Assembly (NCBI GenBank): GCA_949358305.1
Contig: OX442319.1
Coordinates: forward strand, 2,790,001-2,854,000
From: Strigamia acuminata
Lineage: Eukaryota > Arthropoda > Chilopoda > Geophilomorpha > Linotaeniidae
Direction of reading: 5' to 3'
Length of the DNA: 64,000 bases
The first letter of the stretch is position 1. Every line of letters starts with the position of its first letter. The notes under the pieces are model-generated. The model worked only from the letters and a program-made list of their open reading frames with translations. It ran no database searches and was not told the DNA's origin. Position numbers and translations under genes: made by a program. Shown piece after piece: positions 23,312 through 32,963 of this stretch.

Positions 23312-24397
23312 ATGCGTACTGTCGCAATTCCGACCTTTGAATCACTTAGATGGCGTCGTGAACAAGAAGGAATGTTAGTAACGAAGAAGCGATCGGTCAG
23401 TTTGTTGCCATCGGTGTTCGGCGACGGCGACGACGATGAAGAGGAAGGCAGCAAAGCCGTGCAGAAAGAACTGCTCAAAGTAGGCTTGAAAAACAAAGCG
23501 AAAAAACAAACCCGGATCGCGATCAGCAAAGTTCTGGCCGACGATCCAACCGCGTACGAATACGATTCCGTTTACGACGAAATGGAAATGAAGAAAATCT
23601 CAGAGAAAACAATCCTGAAGCCGAAGGACAAGAAAGCGAAATACATTGAAGCGCTGAAAGAAAGTGCAACTGCGCGACAGAAAGAATTCAAAAACCGAAT
23701 CGAGCGGAAGGTGCAGAAGGAACGTGAGGCCGAAAGCGACGAATTCGCCGACAAAGAGGCGTTCGTCACGTCGTTGTACCGCCAGAAGATGGAGGAACGT
23801 GGCAAAATAGTGGAAGAAGAGAAACAAAAACTTCTTCTCGAATCCATGATGGACGTGACGAAACAGAAGAACCTTTCGGGCTTCTACCGCCACATTCTCA
23901 ACCAAAAAGTCGGCGAGGACAAACCGCCGACCGAGTCCGACGACAAGGAGCCGCTACCGGTCAAAGAAACCGAAGAAAAACGTAGGAGAAAATGCTCCAA
24001 ATCGCGATCGAGGTCGAAATCGCGTTCCAAATTGCGGGAGCGCGGCCACAGACACCACCAGAGCCCGAACAAGCGTCGAAACCGCAGCGTTGATCGACAG
24101 ACCCGACACAGATCGCACAGGGGGCGCTTCAGGAGCCCCGAGAGGGAGTCGCGGAAGAGGAGTCCGAGAAAGGAGAAGCGGAGGAGTCGCGAGCGGGACG
24201 CGAAAAGACGTCATTCGGACGAGGGGAGGGAGAAGACGGAGGAGTTGAAGAAGAAGAGGAGGAGTTTGAAGCAGATTTTGGAGATTTATAAAAGGCGAAA
24301 CGGAGAGAAGGAGGTGGCGGAGATGAGGGAAAGGTTTTTGGAGAGGAAGAGGCGACGCGATGTTGCGGTCAAGGTGTTTGACAACGGGAGGGAATGA
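23312..24397 (+). CDS. NSRP1: Nuclear speckle splicing regulatory protein 1 (single exon)
   Basis: NSRP1 (CCDC55) is a nuclear-speckle RS-like protein that modulates alternative splice-site choice. The 361-residue ORF has the family landmarks in order: PSVFGDGDDDEEEG near residue 33, TAYEYDSVYDEM near 81, the charged coiled-coil region with FADKEAFVTSLYRQKM near 145, DVTKQKNLSGFYRHILNQ near 183, then an Arg/Ser-rich tail of SRSRSKSRSK-type repeats. The human protein is longer (about 558 residues), mostly in the RS tail. The ORF is intact and intronless, and GC-richer than its flanks, so it may be a retrogene or a gene that lost its introns. It lies between zinc-finger units 2 and 3, convergent with unit 3. 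Confidence 0.92.
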   Translation: MRTVAIPTFESLRWRREQEGMLVTKKRSVSLLPSVFGDGDDDEEEGSKAVQKELLKVGLKNKAKKQTRIAISKVLADDPTAYEYDSVYDEMEMKKISEKTILKPKDKKAKYIEALKESATARQKEFKNRIERKVQKEREAESDEFADKEAFVTSLYRQKMEERGKIVEEEKQKLLLESMMDVTKQKNLSGFYRHILNQKVGEDKPPTESDDKEPLPVKETEEKRRRKCSKSRSRSKSRSKLRERGHRHHQSPNKRRNRSVDRQTRHRSHRGRFRSPERESRKRSPRKEKRRSRERDAKRRHSDEGREKTEELKKKRRSLKQILEIYKRRNGEKEVAEMRERFLERKRRRDVAVKVFDNGRE

Positions 24398-24756
24398 TGG
24401 GGCATTTTATTTGTTTTTGTTTTTTGGTAATGTTTGAGTAAACATTATGGACTGTTAATTAGTATAATGGAATCATTTGAAAACTATAAACGATGTTTCA
24501 AAAAAATAAAAAAAATACTCGAATTATGCAAAAAACCGATCAGTTTCTCATGATTATGCAATGCAATTATAAAACAAATCAGTTTCTCATGATTATGCAA
24601 TGCAATTATAAAACAAATCAGTTTCTCGTGAATATGCAGAAAAATAGATCAGTCCTTTCATGATTATACACAGTGACTACTGACCAATTGCAAACCAGAC
24701 GGAAAGTGAACGTCAACCATCAACCAAACGCACGTGAAGATTTGGCCAACACATTA

Positions 24757-24838
24757 TACCGGGTGGCCCACATAAAAGCGGCCCGAATATGCACGTATAG
24801 GTGCATTGTCGGGCCGCTTTTATGTGGGCCACCCGATA
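24757..24838. repeat. 82-bp hairpin MITE
   Basis: Arms of about 29 bp starting CCGGGTGGCCCACATAAAAG are almost perfect reverse complements around a ~22-bp loop, bounded by TA on both sides. The CCGGGTGGCCCA terminus resembles mariner-type TIRs. Transcribed, it would fold into a pre-miRNA-sized hairpin. Confidence 0.85.
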
Positions 24839-25259
24839 CTTGTAGGTATGAAATCGATATGATTGCACTCGTGATCGCACTTAGCTTGAAAAACAAAAAC
24901 AAAATGTCATTTGAAATAAAATTAGAAAAAAAAATAAAAAAAACAACACAGCTTTTATTTTCAATTTTTACAAGTTTTGGGAAGAAATAATAAACTGGAA
25001 ATGAAATGAGAAAAATGCACAGAAACAGCAGATTTTGTTTCGCGAATGAAACAAATTAAAACAAGTTTCAGTTTTCTTAAATTTGAGTTGAACACAAAAT
25101 GCAATTTCAAATACAGAACTTTCAACGCAGAAATAAATGAATGAATGCAGAAATAATAACACGTATTCGTGGTAAGCAGGACTCCATTCAACCTTTTTTT
25201 TTACCAGAAATATTTTCTACCAGTAAAATTTTTGACCCGGTTGAAAAGAATTCTCATAA

Positions 25260-25490
25260 AAAATTTAAATTTAAGAATACAGGAATATGCACACAAATAG
25301 CACTTGAATTGTTTTCTCTCGTGTGGGTTAATAAATGTTTACTTAAATCCTCACTTCGATTCGAAGAGAAGACACACAAATGGCAATTACATGGTATTTC
25401 TCCGATATGAATTTTTAACAAAATTTTCAAGTTCCCATTTCGATTGCAAGATAAACCACAAGCTTTTTGTGTATCGCTCACCATAAAAAA
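25260..25490 (-). pseudogene. Decayed two-finger C2H2 remnant, unit 3
   Basis: The minus strand reads CGLSCNRNGNLKILLKIHI, then EIPCNCHLCVFSSNRSEDLS and HLLTH. The second finger keeps its Cys2His2 set while the first has lost its cysteine spacing. This is the best-preserved copy of the remnant, yet it still has no start or domain context of a gene. Confidence 0.6.
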
Positions 25491-25657
25491 TTGGAAATGA
25501 AATGAGAAAAATGTATACAAACACAGCAAGTAGCAGGTTTTGATTTGTGGATGAAAGAAATTAAAGCAAAATTGTGAGTTAAAAACAAAAACAAAATGTC
25601 AATTGAATTAAAGAAAGAATTATTACGGAATTATGAACTAAATAAACAATGTGATTA

Positions 25658-26344
25658 TTACTCCGTATGCTTTATTAAATGTTTTTTAAAAGTATCATTT
25701 CGACTACTAGAATAAGCACACAAATGGCACTTGAGTGGTTTTTCTCCAGTATGGGTTAATAAATGTCTTTTTAGATGTCCACTTTCACTGCTGGAATAAT
25801 CACACAAATGGCACTTGAAAGGTTTCTCTCCAGTATGTGTTAATAGATGTCTTTTTAAATTCCCACTTTGAATGCTAGAATAAGCACACAAATGACACTC
25901 GAATGGTTTTTCTCCAGTATGGGTTAGTAAATGGCTTTTTAAATGTCCACTTTCTCTGCAGGAATAATCACACAAATGGCACTTGAATGGTTTTGCTCCA
26001 GTGTGGGTTAATAAATGTCTTTTTAAAGATCCACTTTCTCTGCTGGAATAATCACACAAATGGCACTTGAATGGTTTTTCTCCAGTGTGGATTAATAAAT
26101 GTCTTTTTAAATGTTTCCTTTTTCTGCTGGAATAATCACACAAATGGCACGGGAATGGTTTTTCTCCAGTATGAATTCTCGTATGAACAATCATGTATTG
26201 TTTAAGTCGAAAGGAAAGTGAACATGTTTGACATTTGAAAGGCTTTTCACCAGTGTGTTTGAGCATGTGATGTTTCAAAAGATAATAATACGAACACGAA
26301 TAGTCGCACAAATTGCAACTGTATTTTTGAAGTGTTTTTTCCAT
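25658..26344 (-). CDS. C2H2 zinc-finger protein, 8 fingers (ZNF paralog 3)
   Basis: 228-residue ORF with the same start (MEKTLQKYS), the same first two fingers and the same last finger type as paralog 1. Eight complete C2H2 fingers of the 'CDYS' class are joined by TGEKPF linkers, with TGAKPF once. The helix residues expected to contact DNA differ from paralogs 1 and 2 mainly in fingers 3-7. The upstream leader-exon donor and the acceptor before the ATG are conserved. It is a probable nuclear DNA-binding protein with unknown targets and no effector domain. Confidence 0.9.
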   Translation of the reverse strand: MEKTLQKYSCNLCDYSCSYYYLLKHHMLKHTGEKPFKCQTCSLSFRLKQYMIVHTRIHTGEKPFPCHLCDYSSRKRKHLKRHLLIHTGEKPFKCHLCDYSSRESGSLKRHLLTHTGAKPFKCHLCDYSCRESGHLKSHLLTHTGEKPFECHLCAYSSIQSGNLKRHLLTHTGEKPFKCHLCDYSSSESGHLKRHLLTHTGEKPLKCHLCAYSSSRNDTFKKHLIKHTE

Positions 26345-27849
26345 TTTTGACTTTCAGTTTTTAGCAGATGATTCCCGATGACAATGAAATAAACTTGTTC
26401 TAAAATTGAAAAAATAAATAAATAAATAAATTTAATTTGTTCCCCTGACCACTCACAACCCTAGCTCTACTCTTCTCATCAATCTACTCGCTTTTCTCCA
26501 CTTAAAACAAATAGTTAATTACTTTACAAACCTGTGACTTAAAAAATATACTTTTTGAGGTCAGTAGAGATCCCTGATCACAAAGAATCCAATCGAAAGG
26601 ATTCCTGGTAGATAAAAATCGCAGTCGAATGCAATTCGTCTGTTAGGCCTAACGTTCGTCGCCCGAGCACAATTGCACCATACGTGTATAAACTGGAAAA
26701 TATAAAAATAAAACGCAGTCAAAAGATAACCACAGATTAGTGTCTCCTCTGCCTTCAACCATCATCTGCAAATCTGCTACCATTTTTCAAGTATTTAGAA
26801 ACTTTGATACCTTTAAAACGTGTACGAACGAGAAAGTGCGATGTGTGGCATGTTAAACAATGTCACAACACACGCAAACCCAACGGCGCACGCATAAACC
26901 CAATAAATAAGCACTCAGAGGATTAGTTGAGCACATCTCACTGTCAGCATTCTGGATTCATTATTCGCTCAGACCAAAGGTTCTATCCATTTATTGTTGA
27001 GGTTCTTATAAACGTCGAACCAATAAAAGGAAACCTAATCTTGCCAGACAGTGGTGCACTAACGATTGAATAATGTGGAAATTGTTGGTGTCCAAAATGA
27101 ATTAATTTAGTTTGTGTTCTTACCACCGTGGCGCAAGTGAAGAACTCACTTCTGACCTAGATTTGAGTGTTCTTAGAATCTTCACTATACTAGTATAAAA
27201 TTTTACTGTTTTTTCAAATGTAAACCTGTCTACATTTCATTTCTCGAGTCCGTAACAATTTCGAACTGAATCCGACTCCATCCGTCGTTTTAACTAGTTT
27301 TTTAGAAAGATCATTTATACAAGTAACTTGTGCAACGTTACAAATAAGAAGGGATTGGAGTCAGTTTTAGTGATTTAGATTCAGTAATCGAATTTATTGA
27401 GTAAGGAATCTTTCTTACTATTTACTGATTTTTCACACACCTTGTGATGAGTGAAGCAACGTGATTATTAATATTCATTTTGAGAGAGGAATTCTATATG
27501 GAATTGAGTTGTTAACAACGCACGAACATGGCAGCTTTTATTTTTATTTTTTACAAGTTTTAGAAGAAATAATTAATTGGAAATGAAATGAGAAAAATAT
27601 ACAGAAACGACAGATTTTGTTTCATGGATGAAACAAGTTTCAGTTTTCTTAAATTTGAGTTGAACACAAAATGCAATTTCAAATATAAAACTTTCAACGC
27701 ATAAATAAATAAATAAATGCAGAAATAATAACACGTATTCGTGGTAAGCAGGATTCCATTCAACCTTGTTTTTTTTTATCAGGACTATTTTCTACAATTT
27801 TCGACCCGGTTGCAAGGAATTCTGATAAAAAAGATTTATATAATACCGT

Positions 27850-27944
27850 TCTGCCCCGAATAAACGCCGGGTTAAAAAAGGCGGGACTCAGGAGGAACGA
27901 ATCGGGAAAATTAATAAATGCCCCGGCGTTTATTCGAGGCAGTA
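27850..27944. repeat. Small TIR element (MITE) in unit 4
   Basis: The ends read CTGCCCCGAATAAACGCCGG and its near complement CCGGCGTTTATTCGAGGCAG. It is at the same position as the related element at 12550-12658 and absent from units 2 and 3. Confidence 0.75.
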
Positions 27945-28019
27945 CAGTAGTTATTTTTAAAAATCAAATTAAAATGCATTAATACACCAATAAAAACAGA
28001 AATTAAACCATTTTGAATT

Positions 28020-28223
28020 TAAGAATATTGGAATATGCACACAAATAGCACTTGAATTGTTTTCTCTCGTACCGGTATGGGTTAATAAATGTTTATTTAA
28101 ATCTTCACTTAGAGTCGAAGAGAAGGCACACAAATGGCAATTACATAGTTTTTCTCCGGTATGAACTTTCAAATTCCCATTTCGATTGCAAGATAAAGCA
28201 CAAGCTTTTCGTGTGTCGCTCAC
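28020..28223 (-). pseudogene. Decayed two-finger C2H2 remnant, unit 4
   Basis: The minus strand reads CALSCNRNGNLKVHTGEKL, then CNCHLCAFSSTLSEDLNKHL and THTG. A deletion has shortened the first finger. It is the only zinc-finger sequence left in unit 4. Confidence 0.55.
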
Positions 28224-28614
28224 AATAAAAAATTAGAAATGAAACGAGAAAAATATACAAACACAGCAAGTAGCAGCTTTTGATTTGTGGATGAAAGAAA
28301 TTGAAGCATAATTGTGAGTTAAAAATAAAAACAAAATGACATTTCGCAACCGGGCTTGCGCCAGACAGTATTCTACATTTATAAAGCAGTAAATTATTAT
28401 TTTTTATTATTTCAGTAGTGCATCACAAAATGTAGCTTTACTTTTTAACACACGTTGTCTCTGTCATCTCTGCTACCACATCGCTTTCTATTGGCTCATA
28501 TTTGATCACATGATCAAATCACTTCATTTCCGGCCTCATAGTGCTTTTCTTTGTATCTCGGCGTGGCGTGACCTCAAATTCATCTGCTGGTTTTTCTAGG
28601 TTTTCTTATTCAAA

Positions 28615-28773
28615 TTATTTAATTACCGTTTCTGAAGTTAAGTAGCAGTTGATATTAATTTTCGTTCCAATATTGTGTAGGATACGAAAGGATTCATCGC
28701 TATTATTCGTAACATAGGTTAGGTTACGTTCTCGGCAGTTTGTGTTCTCGGCAGTTTCTTCGTGTGCCGCCAT
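28615..28773 (-). CDS. Small ORF (52 aa) inside repeat copy B, function unknown
   Basis: Counterpart of the 46-residue ORF of copy A. It starts MAAHEETAEN and ends LTSETVIK before TAA, staying open despite an internal insertion and several substitutions. No known family is recognised. Confidence 0.25.
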   Translation of the reverse strand: MAAHEETAENTNCRERNLTYVTNNSDESFRILHNIGTKININCYLTSETVIK

Positions 28774-28794
28774 TTTTATTTCTTTCTACCAGGT

Positions 28795-30005
28795 CATAGT
28801 ATGTAAAAGGAGAAGTAGCCAAACTCCTTAGTTCCGTTGTTTCTCCTAGTGGTGGCGCCACCGCTGCTAGTTCGTCCCTCTGAGCACAGCATCCCAGTCG
28901 TAATGAGATTTCTTTTGTTGTTTTTTTGGCTTAATTTAATATTTTTAAAGAGGATTTTGAATTTTTATGAAATTCTATTTAACAATTTTTGTGCAAATGT
29001 TTAGAACCAAGAAAAATTAATGCAAAATCATTTTTTCTTCAAATTTTAAAAGCAAGAAAAATTTTTTTTTTTTTTAAAAAACAAGAAAATTTACTATAAG
29101 ATTATATATTTTTAAAACATGAAAGATTACACCAAGTCATAAAAAAATTAATATATATAAGTTCTTTTAGTGATTGAATTTAATGCAATTTGCTCAGTTT
29201 TCTGTTTGTTTTGCTTGACACACAACTTCCACTGTTTCTAACCATTTCTTTGGTTTTAAAAAACATTCTGGTTTGTATGTAGTACTTAATAAATTTTGGG
29301 ATTAATTCAGAACTATGTTCTACACAACATCCCATGTCACATGTAATTCTTATTTCACTAATGCCATCTAAAACATCATAAAACAAATCTAGCGATAACT
29401 TTTCATTTTTTAATTTGGTTTCTAATAATTTCTCAATGTCCAGTTCGAGATTATAGAAATTATAAGATGGATATTTTAAAAAATTCACCAAAATCTTTAA
29501 TTTTGTCAAGGAAGAATTCTCATGGTACTGATGGTGCAGTCAAAGCTAGAATACTCAGTTCACATATTTTATACTTTAATCTGCATCCAATAGCAAAGCA
29601 TGACATATTAAAAATAAATTAAAACATAAAAAATTATTAAAACCATTGTAAAACCACTTAAATGGTAATATTTACCATGCTCAATCTCTAATTCGGGCCT
29701 GTTATAAAGTAAACAAAAGGCTGACCTTGGACGAAGCAGCAACACTAGCGCTGCAGCTTCGAGATTTGGCCACAGGCAACAAACACCAACCGTGTGGTAG
29801 CGTGTACTTAGATATTTTTACAGTCTATTTGGATGGGCTTTCAAGGCATTTGATATTTTACCAAAGGAAATTGAACCTTTGGTGTTAGTTTAAAATTAAT
29901 TTGGCTTTGGTAGGTGGTTTTTTTATTCCAGTATCACAATAATTGCTGTACATTGCAGAAAAAAATGGCCGCCAAGTTTGGCTACTTCCCCTTTTACATA
30001 CTATG
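28795..30005. mobile_element. P-like DNA transposon, 1.2 kb, inserted in repeat copy B
   Basis: Terminal inverted repeats of about 31 bp begin CATAGTATGTAAAAGG and carry AGTAGCCAAACT, with one mismatch. The flanks ACCAGGT (28788-28794 and 30006-30012) form a 7-bp target duplication. Removing the element and one duplicate restores the order seen in copy A. It contains the possible transposase fragment at 29180-29509. P-superfamily membership rests on the CATAG-type ends, the 7-8 bp duplication and that fragment. Confidence 0.8.
29180..29509 (-). pseudogene. Possible P/THAP9-type transposase C-terminal fragment
   Basis: 109-residue open frame ending with CDMGCCVEHSSELIPKFIKY, then TRMFFKTKEMVRNS and KTNRKLSKLH. 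The pattern 'F-x2-Y-x2-TRM-x3-K' before a basic tail resembles the end of P-element and THAP9-like transposases. The RNase-H-like catalytic core and THAP domain are absent. The family call is from memory and unverified. Confidence 0.4.
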
Positions 30006-30749
30006 ACCAGGTTGATATTTTTGTATCATTTCGTTTTTTATTGAATTGTCCATTTTTTTGCGTCAAATCGTATCAAAGTTTCCTCGATTTATTTTTTAAA
30101 ATGAATTCTGATAACTGTGATCAATTTTTATGGGGACAGCAAATCCAACTCTCTACCTCCTCGTGGTTGTCCCTGGTCCACTGCTCAATTTGATCCAGTG
30201 GTAACTAAATGACAGCTCTGGTGGGTCGTGGATTTTGTGCCATCTTATTCATATTTGCCATTTTGATATTGTAAGCCTGCATTCAAATGTAGGTGTGCAG
30301 CATTTATCACAAATAGGGTTGCCAACTTTTGATTTCTTCAAAGCATACAGAAATGGACGCATAAAAGTTTTGTAATTACAACGCCTGGCAACTAAATTTG
30401 GCAAATTAAGTGTAGGCCTATTTTTTAAATTAACAAATATCGATTTGTAACCACTAAAATTAACTGATGCATTGTGCTTCATATGGCACCAATCTGTCAG
30501 GGTGTAAATTGTGTGTAAAGTGGTGCCACTTAGGAAACCACGTAGGAAACCACGTGGGAAGCTTGACGAGTTCTTTGGACTCCTTAATAACGATTTCCTT
30601 GTTCATCCCAAACTTCACAGGGTCAGTGGTCCATTGCCGTCAATGAGAGTTCTCCTGAACGCTGCTTTCAGTCGAATAGTTTGGTCCTTGAATTTTGTCT
30701 TGGGCTTTGGTGGGACACCCAACTGATAACAACAAACCGTGACAAGTAT

Positions 30750-32060
30750 ACTCTGGCACACCATAAGAGTGGTAATGGACCAGGAATGTTCAATTACTCT
30801 TGAAATATCGTTGCATTGTTGGCTGGAAAAATAGTTTGGACAGTTTTAAACTTTGGCAAAAACTAACCATAAACAAAATGGCTGCCAACTTTTATTCTGG
30901 CATAAGGATAAGTGAACTCAGGAAGAGTGTACAGAACAAATCTTAAGAATATATATACAGTAAGGAAAACTATTTGGTTCCTAGTAAAGACAAATAATAA
31001 ATATTGAATGAATCCTGTATATTTTAAGGTAACAAATTTGTGACAGCCGTGATATCTTATCACAAACGAGTTGCAACAATAATCTTACATTGCGAAAATA
31101 ACAAATATATTACATGGCTGAGTAAACACTATACTACGCAACAAATACCGATGCATCAAGCACTTAATACAAACTTAGGGCCGGTATGTAATCGCACTAA
31201 GTTAGATCCCGTGATGACATGCTAAACCATAAACGCATGCCGAATGCATAATCAATCAGTTTTTTTTATTAGGGATAGTTTTTAAGTGCCTCTTCGGCCA
31301 AATCTGTGGCCTTATGGAAATGCACCATTTCGGGAGTTGCTACATGCTAAAAACAAAAAAAAAATTAATATTTACCAAACGCATTTCAATCTTTCCAAAA
31401 AATTTATGAAAACTTGCCAAGTCCTTACGACAGCGGATAAATGTGCGGTCTTGCTCTTTCCATTCGGTTCATTTCAATTTGTCTTTTTCAGCTTTGTCTA
31501 AAAAAAATTTAATTACTAAATAAATAAATAAATAATTACTGGTATGCTGATACAAAAAAATAGACCAAAACACCAGAATTACATTAGATGTCCAGACGTT
31601 GCAATCGATTACCTTCCTTATGTTCCCTTAAAATCCACACAGCCATCTTGGGGTACAAATTTCTGATCAACTGGTGGTGGGTTATCAATACGAATAGGCC
31701 TGACAGATTGGTGAATTTTCTTATAAACTCGTCTTCACTCAAAGAAAATGAAATGAAATGATGAAAATGACACCAAATAACCAGAACCACAATAACCAGC
31801 CGATGAGAATCACTGCACCATGTGACACCAATGGTGCCAGTAACTTGTTTAAAGCAGTACCAACACACACTTTTTGAAAAGTCACGGTATTCTTCAACGA
31901 ACTGCACGAATAACATTCCAAAAAAGAAATTGATCAAAATAAGAATAATCAAAAAAATTAAGAAAAAAAAACAACTACTTTTCCTGGTGGTATGACAGTC
32001 TACAGTTAGTAATGAGGCTGGGCCAATAGGAGCAAGGCCACTCTTATGGTCTGCCAGAGT
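30750..32060. mobile_element. 1.3-kb TIR element related to the 14234 MITE
   Basis: 23-bp terminal inverted repeats starting ACTCTGGCACACCATAAGAG differ at one base between the ends (30750-30772, 32038-32060). Subterminal CCAATAGGAGC and TTTTCCTGGTGGT motifs match the smaller MITE at 14234-14458. Open frames inside are short and unrecognised, so it looks non-autonomous. Confidence 0.75.
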
Positions 32061-32963
32061 GTAGTATAAGACTTACGATAATGATGCGGTTGGCCAGGGC
32101 AGTGGACATAGTCTAATAAATAAAATGAAAATATATGAATAAAGAAATAAAGAAATTACAATTGATTTTGAGTTTATACAATATAAATCTCATGGGTTAT
32201 ATGTGACCTGGAGTAAATAAGGAATGGACTGAAACATAAGTTATAGGGCTTATTTTAATCCCTCATGTCAGGGTCAGGAGAGATATTAAGTTTAAAATTA
32301 GGACTAAAATTAGGATTAGGGGAGGGAGTGGGTGTAATCATAGAAGGGTTCGCATTGGCTAAATTCTCCACTGGCTCCACGTTTGAATCAGAAGGATAGG
32401 AGTAGAAAAACTTTGGCAATTTGGATGAGCTTGAACTGAATGAACTGGTGGACTCACTTATGACTGGGCACTGGATGACACAGATTGCTGTCGGGGCATG
32501 GCCACAGCTCGCAATCTTATATACCATTTGGATTGTTATGAGAGGCTGATAGGTCTTTCAAATACTGCAAAATTTTATTTTTTGTTTTTTCTGGAAGCAT
32601 TTGTTCTTCTCCTTTTTGGCCTGCGTTAAATGCATCCGGAACACATCCCATGCTAGCATGCTTCAACGACATAACAAGCTGCGGAACAGAGATGAACATT
32701 GGCGTAAAAGCTCTACCCGTTACCCGCCCGTTACCCGTTCCCCATTAAATTTTCTTACCCATACCCGTATCCATACACACCCTACCCTACCCTACCCGTA
32801 CCCATAAAAGGGGAAGAAAAAAATTAATTTTTAAGTTTAATCTCGTTTTTGGTTAATTTTAGGCCTAAATACATGTAATTTAGGCGTAGTAAATACATGT
32901 AATTTAGTGCGCAAAGAGTGCACACGTCAACGTACACTCGATAAAGTTTAAATAATCACCTTT
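32061..32963. other. No recognised gene; short CCCGTACCCAT-type repeat
   Basis: Two minus-strand open frames (32255-32527 and 32517-32699) are Ser/Pro-rich or unrecognised. A simple imperfect repeat of TACCCG/TACCCT occupies about 32715-32810. Confidence 0.4.

Larger units (their letters stand above)
24465..27400 (-). repeat. Zinc-finger duplication unit 3
   Basis: Third paralogous segment. Like unit 2 it lacks the ACTGCCCC MITE and the hAT-like insertion. Relative to units 1 and 2 it has about 275 extra bases (27075-27347) between CACTAACGATTG and GGATTGGAGTCA, and it carries the 82-bp hairpin at 24757-24838. Its left border is only about 70 bp after the NSRP1 stop codon. Confidence 0.88.
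27530..28345 (-). repeat. Zinc-finger duplication unit 4 (3' part only)
   Basis: Homologous to the 3' end of units 1-3 from the CAGCTTTTATTTTTA motif through the decayed two-finger remnant, but the main finger exon and the 5' region are absent. It is cut off about 50 bp before repeat copy B begins. It shares the ACTGCCCC MITE and its flank with unit 1. Confidence 0.85.
28395..30515 (-). repeat. 0.9-kb dispersed repeat, copy B (inverted, split)
   Basis: Reverse-complement relative of 10575-11495, present as 28395-28794 and 30006-30515 around a 1211-bp insertion. With copy A it brackets the whole zinc-finger cluster in inverted orientation. Divergence from copy A is visible, including an in-frame length change in the small ORF. 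Confidence 0.85.

Noticed and set aside
23572-24214. Several antisense frames across NSRP1
   Set aside because: Shadow frames of a codon-biased RS-rich gene; no domain.
13092-26344. CRISPR-like array, suggested by regularly spaced 84-bp repeats
   Set aside because: The 84-bp period is the 28-codon C2H2 finger unit in a eukaryotic gene.
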